Source: Desulfoglaeba alkanexedens ALDC (GTDB lineage Bacteria; Desulfobacterota; Syntrophobacteria; Syntrophobacterales; DSM-9756). From it: a DNA stretch of 64,000 bases. Positions 39,342 through 47,950 of this stretch are shown here, one piece after another; the stretch's first letter is position 1; every line of letters starts with the position of its first letter. The stretch covers positions 124,001 through 188,000 of the forward strand of contig NZ_CP040098.1 in NCBI RefSeq assembly GCF_005377625.1, in the 5' to 3' direction. A program made the position numbers and the translations under genes. The notes under the pieces are model-generated. The model was not told where the DNA came from. It did no database searches and was given only the letters and a program-made list of their open reading frames with translations.

Positions 39342-41045
39342 ATGGCTCAGCCGAAACGCGTCCTCCTGCTGCTTTGCTTGGTTTGTGCCGCTATCGGCGG
39401 TTGTGCGCCTCTTCAAAGGCAGCCGCCGCCGGCTCCCGACCGGCCCGTCGTCCTGGACCGCGCCCGCTCCGAAGCCTACGCTTCGTACCTGTTAGCGCAA
39501 TACTACCTGAGCGTCAACGAAACGGAAAAGGCTGTGGCGGCCTACGAAGCGGCTCTACAGCACGACCCGGAGTCGCCCACGCTGCTCACGGAACTTTCCA
39601 CGCTCTATATCCGGCTGGGCGACATCGAGAAGGCCCTGGAGGCGGCGGTCAAGGCCACCGAAGTGGATCCCACCCACGAAGAAGCGTTCCTCCTCTTGGG
39701 AAGGCTGTACGCGGGGCTGGGGCAAAATCGCAAGGCCATCGAGGCCTACCGGCACGTGATCGAGATGAACCCGGCCAACGCCGACGTGTACCTGCTCCTG
39801 GGGACGCTATACGCTCAGGAAGGCCGGTTCAACGAAGCGCTGAAAACCCTGGATCGGCTGCGCCTGCTGCTGCCCGACAACCCGCTCGCCGCCTACTATC
39901 GCGCTCGTATCTTCCTGGACATGAAGTTTTACGACCAGGCGGAAGCCGCCTACCAGGAAGTGCTGGAACTGAGCCCCACCTTTGAGAATGGCTTGCTGGA
40001 CCTGGCCTACATCTATGAAGTGACCGATCGGTTTCGGGAGGCGGAGGAAACGTATCTTCGGATTTTGAGCTTTAAGCCGACAAGCGTCGAGGCGCGCGTG
40101 CAGCTCGGAAACCTTTACATGAGGCAGCGGCAGTACGACAAGGCCTTGGAACAGTTCGACATCCTTTCGCGGCGGAACGCTTCGGACCTGGAAAGCCGGC
40201 TCAAGATCGGGATCATCCACCTCCAGCAGGGAGAATTGGAACGGGCCGTCGAAGATTTCAACGCGCTGCTCCGAGATCGGCCGCAATACGACCAGGCGCT
40301 CTATTACCTGGGAACCACCTACGAAGAACAGGGGAACCTTCAGGAAGCGCTGGTCAATTTCCGAGCCATCGCCAAGGATTCCCCACTCTGGCCCAACGCC
40401 CAGATCCGGCTGGCTGTGCTGTTTTCGAAGATGGAAGACCACCGTTCGGGCATCGAATGCCTGCGCCAGGCGATCGCGGAACGGCCCGAAGAGCAGGACT
40501 TCTACCTCTACCTGGCGTTCCTCCTGGAAGAAACCAAGGACTACGCGGGCGCGCTCGACGTCCTGAACCAAGGGCTGGAACGTTCGCCCGAAGACGTGGA
40601 ACTTTTGTTTCGGAAGGCCGTCGTCCTCGACCGCCTGGACAGAAAGGACGAAGCCATCCAGGTGATGCAGAAGATCCTGAGCCTGGACCCGGAAAACGCC
40701 GGGGCCCTCAACTACATCGGCTACACCTACGCCGACCGCGGCATCCGCCTGCAGGAGGCCAAGACTCTGATCGAAAGGGCCCTCGCCCGGGAACCCGAAG
40801 ACGGCTACATCATGGACAGCCTGGCGTGGGTGTATTTCAAAATGGGGGAATACAAAAAGGCGCTCGAGATCATGCTCGAAGCCCTGCGGCGGGTTCCCGA
40901 CGACCCCGTCATGTTGGAACACCTGGGGGACATCTACCGCGCCCTCGGAAGACCGCAGGACGCCCGCGAAGCTTATGAGCGGGCCATCGAAAACGGCCAC
41001 CAGGAACCGGAAGCCGTCCGGAAGAAGATGGAAGGATCGGTGTGA
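39342..41045 (+). CDS. Outer-membrane TPR lipoprotein
   Basis: A 567-residue lipoprotein: signal VLLLLCLVCAAIGGC with the lipid-modified Cys21. The rest is about 13-14 tetratricopeptide repeats with regular spacing (for example AVAAYEAALQHDPESPTLL, AIEAYRHVIEMNPANADVY, ALEIMLEALRRVPDDPVML). Such proteins scaffold envelope complexes. The downstream lipoprotein gene starts five bases after its stop, suggesting a functional pair at the outer membrane. The specific partner is unknown. The region 39129-39341 upstream holds no gene; a TGAACTTCGTTCA hairpin lies near 39282. Confidence 0.9.
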   Translation: MAQPKRVLLLLCLVCAAIGGCAPLQRQPPPAPDRPVVLDRARSEAYASYLLAQYYLSVNETEKAVAAYEAALQHDPESPTLLTELSTLYIRLGDIEKALEAAVKATEVDPTHEEAFLLLGRLYAGLGQNRKAIEAYRHVIEMNPANADVYLLLGTLYAQEGRFNEALKTLDRLRLLLPDNPLAAYYRARIFLDMKFYDQAEAAYQEVLELSPTFENGLLDLAYIYEVTDRFREAEETYLRILSFKPTSVEARVQLGNLYMRQRQYDKALEQFDILSRRNASDLESRLKIGIIHLQQGELERAVEDFNALLRDRPQYDQALYYLGTTYEEQGNLQEALVNFRAIAKDSPLWPNAQIRLAVLFSKMEDHRSGIECLRQAIAERPEEQDFYLYLAFLLEETKDYAGALDVLNQGLERSPEDVELLFRKAVVLDRLDRKDEAIQVMQKILSLDPENAGALNYIGYTYADRGIRLQEAKTLIERALAREPEDGYIMDSLAWVYFKMGEYKKALEIMLEALRRVPDDPVMLEHLGDIYRALGRPQDAREAYERAIENGHQEPEAVRKKMEGSV

Positions 41046-41049
41046 CGCC

Positions 41050-41856
41050 GTGCGCTTTTTCCGACCCACGAGACGGGTGATCACGGCTCTGGCCGTGGTG
41101 CTCCTTGCGGCGGCGGCATGCCGGCCGTACCGGCCGCCCGTTCCAGTTCCGGAGCCGCGAGCGGTGTCGCCGGAAGCCTGGATCCAGGCCTTTGAACGGC
41201 GCACCCGCGGACTCGACCGCTACCAGGCGATCTACCGCGTCCGCCTGCAACCGGAAGCGGAACGCACGGTTTCGCTGCAGGTGGTCGTTTCCGGGCAACT
41301 GCCGGAGCGCTTCCGGATCGAGGCGCGAAATACCTTCGGGCAGACGGCGGGGGTGGTGGCCGTCGGGCCGAGGGGCTCCGGCGTCTGGCTCTCGTCGGAA
41401 AACACCCTCTACCTGGCCCGAGATGGAACGACGATCCTGAAAGGACTTCTCGGGATTTCCATGGACCCGGCCCTCCTGGGGCACCTCCTGGCGGGCTGCC
41501 TTCCTCTGGAAGACCTCAAACGGGCTCGTTTCCGCGAAACCGTGCCGAACCGCGGCCGCCTTGAGGTGAAAGACCGGGACGGAGCGGTTCGAATCGCTTG
41601 GGACGTCGGGCTGAACCCGCCGCTGATCTACGGAGCGTCCGTTCCGGAGCCGCCGCAGGCGTTGGTCGCCCACTTCGATCCGGCCGTTTCGCCGGACCCG
41701 GAGCAAGTCCCGGAAAACCTCCGCATCATGAGCTCGCGCTGGGTACTGGAAGCAAAGCGGGTCCAGTTTCAGAAGGTGGAATCCTTTCCCCCGGGCCACT
41801 TCGCGCCGCCTTCGCCGAAGGGCGCCCGCCGCGTCCTGCTGGACGAAAGGCCATGA
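41050..41856 (+). CDS. LolB-like outer-membrane lipoprotein
   Basis: A 268-residue lipoprotein from GTG 41050; lipobox LAAAAC (Cys24). The mature part, with WIQAFERRTRGLDRYQAIYR, FRIEARNTFGQTAGVVAVGP and GVWLSSENTLYLARDG, is beta-rich and resembles the LolB/LolA-like DUF4292 fold, which handles lipoproteins or lipids. The resemblance is by eye. It is the second gene of a likely operon TPR lipoprotein - this gene - Mut7-C protein; its stop overlaps the next start by ATGA. Confidence 0.75.
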   Translation: MRFFRPTRRVITALAVVLLAAAACRPYRPPVPVPEPRAVSPEAWIQAFERRTRGLDRYQAIYRVRLQPEAERTVSLQVVVSGQLPERFRIEARNTFGQTAGVVAVGPRGSGVWLSSENTLYLARDGTTILKGLLGISMDPALLGHLLAGCLPLEDLKRARFRETVPNRGRLEVKDRDGAVRIAWDVGLNPPLIYGASVPEPPQALVAHFDPAVSPDPEQVPENLRIMSSRWVLEAKRVQFQKVESFPPGHFAPPSPKGARRVLLDERP

Positions 41857-42326
41857 ACGCTTCTCGGAATTCCCGCAGATTTGTGGTTGATAGCATGCTG
41901 GGGAACGTGGCAAAATGGTTACGAGTCTTGGGCTTTGACACTGCTTCCGCTTCCATCCGCACGCTGGATCAGTTGGAGCGGTTTCGGAAGGAAGGCCGTA
42001 CGGCCATCACACGGGCCACCCGATGGCGGAGTCGTGCGGGGGTGGTTTTCCTGGAAGCCGATGAACCGGACGCCCAACTCCGGGAAGTGGTGTCACGGCT
42101 CGCTATTCGGCTCGACGAGGTGGACCTCCTGAGCCGATGCCTGGAGTGCAACGAACCGCTGGAACCGGTCGAACAAGCGGAAGTCCTGGGCCGCGTTCCG
42201 GAATTTGTCGCCCGCACCGAGACGTCCTTTTCCCGCTGCCCCAAGTGCGGACGGATTCTTTGGCCGGGCAGCCACGTGGTGCGGATGCAGGCCCGGCTGC
42301 GGGACATGCTGGGGTGGTCACTGTGA
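41853..42326 (+). CDS. Mut7-C RNase domain protein with zinc ribbon
   Basis: A 157-residue protein. FVVDSMLGNVAKWLRVLGFD is the classic Mut7-C N-terminal PIN-like motif, with Asp13 as first acidic ligand. The C-terminal half has a Cys4 zinc ribbon (RCLECNEPL ... RCPKCGRILWPGSH). In canonical members a GRTLLTRD motif supplies the other acidic residues; here that region reads GRTAITRATRWRSRAG, so the usual Asp is replaced and activity may be lost. Mut7-C proteins are predicted RNases of unknown role. It overlaps the previous lipoprotein gene by four bases. Confidence 0.88.
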   Translation: MNASRNSRRFVVDSMLGNVAKWLRVLGFDTASASIRTLDQLERFRKEGRTAITRATRWRSRAGVVFLEADEPDAQLREVVSRLAIRLDEVDLLSRCLECNEPLEPVEQAEVLGRVPEFVARTETSFSRCPKCGRILWPGSHVVRMQARLRDMLGWSL

Positions 42327-42349
42327 GCGAGGTTCAAAAGGAGGACAAT

Positions 42350-42775
42350 ATGCCGGGAGTCGTCGACAGCATAGTCAATCTGGGTAAGAAATGCGTTTAC
42401 TGCGCCATGGAATGCGCCGCAATCGTCTATCACTGGAACATGCGGATGCTCCGAACCCGCTTGAAGAAGCTGAGCCAGTCTTCGGTGCACAAAGATATGA
42501 AGAAGGCCTACGGAGACCTGGGCGCGGAAGTGTTCGCTCTGTACAAGCAGGGCGTTACGGACATCGTCAATCAGCCGGCCGTGACCAACCAGCTGCGGAG
42601 AGTGGAACGGGCCGAAGCCAAGGTGATGGAGGCGGAAAACGCCGCCCAGACCATTCGGGAAGATTACGAACGCAAGAAGCAGGCGGTGAAGGACGCCTAC
42701 CGCGCCAAGAGGGCCGCCGTGGGCGGCCGCCGGGGTCCGTCGTCCGGCGGGCAAGGCGCTTCGGAAGACGAGTAG
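42350..42775 (+). CDS. Small coiled-coil protein with Cys-rich N-terminus, unknown
   Basis: A 141-residue protein I do not recognise. AAAAGGAGG precedes ATG 42350. The N-terminus contains KKCVYCAMECAAIVYHW (three cysteines in eight residues). The middle (HKDMKKAYGDLGAEVFALYK) and the long helix QLRRVERAEAKVMEAENAAQ to YERKKQAVKDAYRAKRA are strongly coiled-coil. The tail is Gly/Ser-rich and acidic. It follows the Mut7-C gene by 23 bases and probably ends the operon. Cytoplasmic or membrane-peripheral location is possible; there is no signal peptide. Confidence 0.7.
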   Translation: MPGVVDSIVNLGKKCVYCAMECAAIVYHWNMRMLRTRLKKLSQSSVHKDMKKAYGDLGAEVFALYKQGVTDIVNQPAVTNQLRRVERAEAKVMEAENAAQTIREDYERKKQAVKDAYRAKRAAVGGRRGPSSGGQGASEDE

Positions 42776-42849
42776 TGCCTTACTCCTGAGTTACTGTCAC
42801 AAAAAAACAAGAAAATCTCTTTGCGTTTTTGCGTCTTTGCGCGAGATAT

Positions 42850-43433
42850 TTTTCCCCTCGTTCCCAAGCTCCAGCTCGCGAACGGGCTCAATCTAAGCTG
42901 GAGCTTCTGCACAACTGTGTTCCCAAGCTGGAGCTTGGGAACAAGGTGAAATATTTGATGTCGAATTCTATTTCCCCTCCCCTTGTGGGAGGGGATTAAG
43001 GGGAGGGGGGATCTTCCCCTCGTTCCCAAGCTCCAGCTCGGGAACAGGCTCAATCGAAGCTGGAGCTTCTGCACAACTGTGTTCCCAAGCTGAAGCTTGG
43101 GAACAAGGTGAAATATTTGATGTCGGATTCTATTTCCCCTCCCCTTGTGGGAGGGGATTAAGGGGAGGGGGGATCTTCCCCTCGTTCCCAAGCTCCAGCT
43201 TGGGAACGGGCTCAATCGAAGCTGGAGCTTCTGCACAACTGTGTTCCCAAGCTGGAGCTTGGGAACAAAGTGAAATATTTGATGTCGAATTCTATTTCCC
43301 CTCCCCTTGTGGGAGGGGATTAAGGGGAGGGGGGATCTTCCCCTCGTTCCCAAGCTCCAGCTTGGGAACGGGCTCAATCGAAGCTGGAGCTTCTGCACAA
43401 CTGTGTTCCCAAGCTGGAGCTTGGGAACAAGGT
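42850..43433. repeat. 162-base composite tandem repeat, about 3.5 copies
   Basis: Each unit joins CCCCTCGTTCCCAAGCTCC, GAAGCTGGAGCTTCTGCAC, AAGCTGGAGCTTGGGAAC, AATATTTGATGTCGAATTC and CCCCTCCCCTTGTGGGAGGG with GATTAAGGGGAGGGG. Equivalent points recur at 43011, 43173 and 43335, exactly 162 bases apart. Because 162 is divisible by three, a long spurious frame crosses it. There is no gene in the 723-base gap. Confidence 0.93.
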
Positions 43434-43498
43434 GGAAATCTCTTTGCGTCTTTGCGCGAGACATTTTGGTTGCGGCCATCCGCATTAGATGCCTCGAT

Positions 43499-44044
43499 TC
43501 AGTCGATAGGCGCGCCGCATTCGGTAGGGTCGCCTTGGATCTTGGCGAGGGCGTGAGGGAGCGCGGGCAGGATCACTTCCAGGTTTTCCACCGCGCCCTT
43601 GGGACTCCCGGGAAGGTTCACGATCAAGGTGCGCCGGCGGATCCCCGCCAAGGCGCGGGAAATCATGGCGTGCGGGGTCTTGGCGAGGCTCGCCGCCCGC
43701 ATGGCTTCCGCCATGCCGGGCACGGTCTTTTCCAGCACGGCGGCCGTGCCTTCCGGCGTCACGTCCCGCGGAGCGACCCCGGTTCCCCCGGTGGTGAGCA
43801 CCAGCGCGACGGAGCGTTCATCGGAGAGCGTTCGAAGCGCGTGCGAAACGGCCGGGGCTTCGTCGGGAACCAGAACCCGCTCGACCACCTGGTAGCCTGC
43901 TTCCACGAGCCTCGCTTCCAAGGCATCGCCCGAGCGGTCTTCCCGTTCGCCGCGAAATCCCCTGTCGCTCACCGTAACGACGGCCGCCGTTCGATCGTGG
44001 TCCACGGCATTTGCTCTGGTCTGCAAGGTGACGTCCTTCCTCAT
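43499..44044 (-). CDS. Molybdenum cofactor biosynthesis protein, MogA/MoaB family
   Basis: A 181-residue MoCF-fold protein: AAVVTVSDRGFRGEREDRSG, ALVLTTGGTGVAPRDVTPEG, then RTLIVNLPGSPKGAVENLEV. These are the signature motifs of MogA/MoaB, which adenylylates molybdopterin before metal insertion. The start is ATG 44044, overlapping the stop of the upstream gene by four bases (ATGA). Whether it is MogA or MoaB in function cannot be decided. Confidence 0.92.
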   Translation of the reverse strand: MRKDVTLQTRANAVDHDRTAAVVTVSDRGFRGEREDRSGDALEARLVEAGYQVVERVLVPDEAPAVSHALRTLSDERSVALVLTTGGTGVAPRDVTPEGTAAVLEKTVPGMAEAMRAASLAKTPHAMISRALAGIRRRTLIVNLPGSPKGAVENLEVILPALPHALAKIQGDPTECGAPID

Positions 44045-44475
44045 TTTTTCCGGATCAACTGGCGGTTGGCCGCCTGAGTCACGACGCTCGCCACCGACTT
44101 GCTCCTGGCGATGACCTTCAGGTCCGTGGGGTGAAGCGTGCCTACGAACTTCACCGAGACGCCGATGGGCGTCTTGGGGTTCTTCACCAGAGCCAGCCGG
44201 ACGGGATAGAGCTTGATCCATTCGCGGTTGGCGGCGATTTTTCGAAGCACGTCGTCGGAAACGCTTCGCGACTGGGCGATACCCACCACTTCGCTCTGGG
44301 TGAGTTTCGGGTTGTCGAGAATGGCGAGCTGCACCGCCCGGTTGCTGTCCAGGATGAGAAGGGTCCGGGCTTCTTTGCCTCCCGTCATGGCCAGCCGCAC
44401 CTTTTGCGGGATCGTGAGCTCTTTGATCCGCTGAGCGGCGGATTCCCGCCTTTCAGGCTTATCGTCTTCGGGCAT
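44041..44475 (-). CDS. Conserved hypothetical, helical-repeat protein
   Basis: A 144-residue protein: RIKELTIPQKVRLAMTGGKE, ARTLLILDSNRAVQLAILDN, SRSVSDDVLRKIAANREWIK and VRLALVKNPKTPIGVSVKF. Repeating L-N-P/N-R units indicate an alpha-solenoid similar to leucine-rich-repeat-variant proteins. I recall this family as conserved in Deltaproteobacteria without assigned function. It is translationally coupled to the MogA/MoaB gene downstream. No signal peptide. Confidence 0.78.
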   Translation of the reverse strand: MPEDDKPERRESAAQRIKELTIPQKVRLAMTGGKEARTLLILDSNRAVQLAILDNPKLTQSEVVGIAQSRSVSDDVLRKIAANREWIKLYPVRLALVKNPKTPIGVSVKFVGTLHPTDLKVIARSKSVASVVTQAANRQLIRKK

Positions 44476-44559
44476 GGGGACCTCTCACCAAAAGGGCCGC
44501 CGCGGCCGGTCCCGCCCCTGCGGCCCGGCCGCCTGCTGTTAGAATCCGACGAACCGTAT

Positions 44560-44938
44560 ACCCTGTAGGAACCGGCTTGCCGGCGATCCAGGTCAACGCG
44601 GCATTGCCGGTTTTACGGGTCGCGGGCTCATTGACATAAATTTTCTCACCCTCACCCCAACCCTCTCCTATCAAGGGAGAGAGGGATTGTTGCATCTTGT
44701 TCCCAATCTGGTGCTTGGGAACGAGGGAAAAATTATTTCCCCTCCCCTTGTGGGAGGGGATTAAGGGGAGGGGGATGTAACTCATTGACATACGTTGATT
44801 TCATCACCCTCACCCCAACCCTCTCCTATCAAGGGAGAGAGGGATTGTTGCATCTTGTTCCCAATCTGGTGCTTGGGAACGAGGGCGAAATTCTATTTCC
44901 CCTCCCCTTGTGGGAGGGGATTAAGGGGAGGGGGAAGA
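44560..44938. repeat. ACCCTCTCCTATCAAGGGAG / TTCCCAATCTGGTGCTTGGG block, duplicated
   Basis: A block of about 155 bases (TCACCCTCACCCCAACCCTC, TTGTTCCCAATCTGGTGCTT, CCCCTCCCCTTGTGGGAGGG) occurs twice, near 44645 and 44803. A CCGTAAAACCGG-type piece lies at 44575-44630. No gene is seen between 44476 and 45028. Confidence 0.88.
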
Positions 44939-45028
44939 GGGGGATTTTTTTCATCGCGGCGGGGGCGCCGTTCCTTCAAGAACAAGGCACTACCATCACG
45001 CGCAAAAGAAAAGGCCGAGCCGTGGAAG

Positions 45029-47107
45029 CTATTCCTGTTCCTTCTTGGACGCTTCGATGATTTTTTCCTGCAGGTGAGCCGGCACTTCTTCGTAATGAGA
45101 AAACTTCACGGTGAACATGCCCCGGCCGGCGGTCATGGAGCGGAGATCGGGCGCGTATTTCAGGACTTCCGCCAGCGGCACCTGGGCCCGAACGATCTGC
45201 TTGTTGCCCTCGGTGTCCATCCCCTGGACCTTGCCGCGGCGCGCATTGAGGTCGCCGATCACGTCGCCCATGCAGTCGTCGGGAACGGTGATTTCCATTT
45301 GCACGATGGGTTCCAGCAGAGTGGGCTTAGCCTCGGCCACGGCCTTCTTGAAGGCCATGGATCCTGCGATCTTGAAGGCCATTTCCGAAGAATCCACCGG
45401 GTGGTAGGACCCGTCCACCAGGTCCACCTTGAAATCGATGACCGGATAGCCGGCGAGGACCCCTTCGCGGGCCGCTTCCACGATGCCCTTTTCCACCGCC
45501 GGTATGTACTGCTTGGGAATCACGCCGCCGACGATCTTGTCCACGAACTGGAAACCTTCGCCGCGCGGCAGCGGTTCCATTTCGATCCAGCAGTCCCCGT
45601 ACTGGCCGCGGCCGCCCGTCTGCTTCTTATAGCGGCCCTGCACGCGCGCCTTCCCCTTGATGGTTTCCTTGTAAGGAACCTTGGGCGTCTTCAGGTTGAC
45701 TTCCACGCCGAACTTGCGTTTGAGCTTTTCCACGGTGAGTTCCACGTGGGTTTCGCCCATGCCCGAAAGGATCATTTCTTTGGTCTCTTCGTTCCGTTCG
45801 AGCTTCAGGGCCAGGTCTTCCTCCATCAGGCGGCCGAGCGACGCGAAGATCTTTTCCTCATCGCCGCGGCTCTTGGGTTCGATGGCGAGCGAATAGATGG
45901 CGCCGGGCAGTTCGACCCGGGGATAGACGATGGGGTTCTTTTCATCGCAGAGCGTGTCGCCGGTGGTGGTTTCCTTCAGCTTGGCCACGGCCACCACTTC
46001 CCCCGGTACCGCCCGTTCCACGGGTTCCTGGCTCTTGCCCTTGATGCGCAGCAGGTTCCCGAACCGTTCCTTCACCTCTTTCGTGGCGTTGTAGACGGTC
46101 ATGTCGGCCGTGATGACGCCGGAAAACACGCGCATGACCGAAAGTCGCCCGGCGTAGGGATCGCTGATGGTCTTGATGACCTGTCCGCTGAAGGGCGCAT
46201 CGGGATCGGGCGGACGGATTTCTTCCTTGTCTCCGGAGGGGGACTTGCCCTTTCGGGGTTCGCGGTCCAAGGGCGACGGAAAGCAGGTGACGATGGCGTC
46301 CAAAAGCGGTTGGATCCCGATGTTTCCGGTTCCGGAACCGCACGCGATGGGGACCAGCTTGCCGGAAATCACGGCGCTTCGAAGGCCTTTCTTCAGGTCG
46401 TCGAGCGACAGCTCCTCGCCTTCCAGGTAGCGTTCCAGCAGTTCGTCGGTGCCTTCGGCGATGTTTTCGATGAGTTCCTCCCGGTATCGGTCGGCCATGT
46501 CCCGGACATCCGCCGGAATGTCCTCCACATCGAAGGTCCCGCTGTCTCCCTTGGAGTAGATGTAGGCTTTGCCGGTCAGTATGTCGGCCACTCCCCTGAA
46601 GTCTTCCGCCGATCCGATGGGGACCAGCAGCGGAACGCACCGACTGCCGAACACTTTTCGGATGCCCTCCACGGTGCCAGGAAAGTCGGCCCGCTCCCGG
46701 TCCATCTTGCTCACGAAAAACATCTTGGGAAGCCCGATTTCGTCGGCGAATTTCCAGACCTTTTCCGTCTGGACGCGCACACCGTCGATGGCGTCCACCA
46801 CCACCAGAGCCGCATCCGCCCCCTGGAGGGAACTCTTGGTTTCCGCGATGAAATTGAAGTCTCCAGGGGTGTCGATGAGGGTGAGCAGGTGTTTCTGCCA
46901 CGTCAGGGTATTGAAGGCGGTGCTGATGGTGATCTTTCGGCTGATCTCTTCCGGCTCGAAATCCATGATCGACGTATTGTCATCGACCTTTCCCAGCCGC
47001 GTGTTTTCACCCGCGTCGAAGAGCATGGCTTCCGCGAGGGAGGTCTTCCCCGCGCCTCCGTGGGAAATGATCGCGAACGTTCTCACCTTGGCGACACTGT
47101 CTTTCAT
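45029..47107 (-). CDS. Elongation factor G paralogue (EF-G2 type)
   Basis: A 692-residue translational GTPase from ATG 47107 with AAGGAAGC upstream. All five EF-G domains are present: P-loop FAIISHGGAGKTSLAEAMLF (G1), LLTLIDTPGDFNF (G3), FVSKMD in place of NKMD (G4), domain IV with GGRGQYGDCWIEMEP, and C-terminal GRGMFTVKFSHYEEVP. The P-loop (HGGAGKTS rather than HVDAGKTT) and the SKMD G4 motif mark it as a non-canonical paralogue, not the str-operon fusA; such EF-G2 proteins have been linked to recycling or stress translation. It stands alone, surrounded by repeats. Confidence 0.92.
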   Translation of the reverse strand: MKDSVAKVRTFAIISHGGAGKTSLAEAMLFDAGENTRLGKVDDNTSIMDFEPEEISRKITISTAFNTLTWQKHLLTLIDTPGDFNFIAETKSSLQGADAALVVVDAIDGVRVQTEKVWKFADEIGLPKMFFVSKMDRERADFPGTVEGIRKVFGSRCVPLLVPIGSAEDFRGVADILTGKAYIYSKGDSGTFDVEDIPADVRDMADRYREELIENIAEGTDELLERYLEGEELSLDDLKKGLRSAVISGKLVPIACGSGTGNIGIQPLLDAIVTCFPSPLDREPRKGKSPSGDKEEIRPPDPDAPFSGQVIKTISDPYAGRLSVMRVFSGVITADMTVYNATKEVKERFGNLLRIKGKSQEPVERAVPGEVVAVAKLKETTTGDTLCDEKNPIVYPRVELPGAIYSLAIEPKSRGDEEKIFASLGRLMEEDLALKLERNEETKEMILSGMGETHVELTVEKLKRKFGVEVNLKTPKVPYKETIKGKARVQGRYKKQTGGRGQYGDCWIEMEPLPRGEGFQFVDKIVGGVIPKQYIPAVEKGIVEAAREGVLAGYPVIDFKVDLVDGSYHPVDSSEMAFKIAGSMAFKKAVAEAKPTLLEPIVQMEITVPDDCMGDVIGDLNARRGKVQGMDTEGNKQIVRAQVPLAEVLKYAPDLRSMTAGRGMFTVKFSHYEEVPAHLQEKIIEASKKEQE

Positions 47108-47159
47108 TGCGCTTCCTTTCTGTCTGTGAAGGCGGGCGGGCGCCGAATGTGAACCCCCC

Positions 47160-47560
47160 GGGTTTTCCGTCAAGGGGCCGCTCGGGTTTTCCGTTATCGG
47201 TAGGATCGGCCTTGGCCGCGACCCGTAAAACCGGTGGTAGCGTAGAAAATAATAGAGCTACTATATTGATGCTAAATCCTATTTCCCCTCCCCTTGTGGG
47301 TCGGCAGATCCCACTGGGTGCAGATATTTTGCTTCTTGTTCCCAAGCTCCAGCTTGGGAACACAACTGTGCAGAAGCTCCAGCTTCGGTGAGGCCGTTCC
47401 CAAGCCGGAGCTTGGGAACGAGGGGAAAGACCACTTCGAGACCCTGGCGAGATCCCTAGAAAGACAGCGCGTTTCAGCTGTAGCAGGAGGGAAGCTGGAG
47501 CTTCCCGCGCAGGGCGTTCCCAAGCCGGAGCTTGGGAACGAGGGGAAACGGAGCTGATGC
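47160..47560. repeat. Repeats downstream of xerC region: GGTAGGATCGGCCTTGGCCG and TTCCCAAG families
   Basis: TTCCGTCAAGGGGCCGCTCG with GTAGGATCGGCCTTGGCC and GACCCGTAAAACCGG (47163-47240), then four TTCCCAAGCNNNAGCTTGGG palindromes (47338-47545), arranged in convergent pairs. Confidence 0.85.
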
Positions 47561-47574
47561 GCTTGCTGCTTCAA

Positions 47575-47765
47575 AGCCATCAGGATCTACCTCAGAGGGT
47601 CACCCTGGATGTCGTTTAAAAGATCCGCACCCAACCTCTTTGCGTAAGGTCTCCACTTTAGAACGCTGCCAAACCGGCAATGCAGCGTTGATTCTGATCG
47701 CCGGCAAGTAGGGGCGCAGCGCCGCTGCGCCCCTACTTGCCGTTCGCGAACCGCCCCTACGCGAA
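47575..47765. repeat. GCGTAAGGTCTCC segment and GTAGGGGCGCAGCGCCGCTG palindrome
   Basis: A piece (ATCTACCTCAGAGGGTCACC ... AAAAGATCCGCACCC) is also found inverted at about 50990-51045, linking the flanks of xerC-hslVU. A palindrome GTAGGGGCGCAGCGCCGCTG lies at 47709-47737. No gene is seen in 47108-47950. Confidence 0.75.
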
Positions 47766-47874
47766 AAAACGCACACGAGACCAGCCAATAGCCTGATATG
47801 CCGGGAAAAACGCAAGGCATGACACTAATGGAATCCCGAAAGGAAAGTCAAGTAAATTCTCGGGGAGTTTCTCG

Positions 47875-47903
47875 TTGATTTCCACTTAAAATCCTAGTAT
47901 TTG
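47875..47903 (+). promoter_or_regulatory. Possible xerC-hslVU promoter
   Basis: TTGATT (47875-47880), 17-base spacer and TATTTG (47898-47903), followed by TAAAAT. About 48 bases before ATG 47951. Weak match. Confidence 0.3.
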
Positions 47904-47950
47904 CTAAAATTTCCTTTGATGGGTCTTCGGGATTGTTGTAGGTTTGTTAC

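Noticed and set aside
42697-43485. 262-codon frame with regular protein repeats
   Set aside because: Pure translation of the 162-base tandem DNA repeat, open only because the period is a multiple of three.
44795-47152. 785-codon open frame on the plus strand
   Set aside because: It is exactly antisense to the EF-G paralogue, whose motifs are complete; the translation has no family motifs and starts in repeat DNA.
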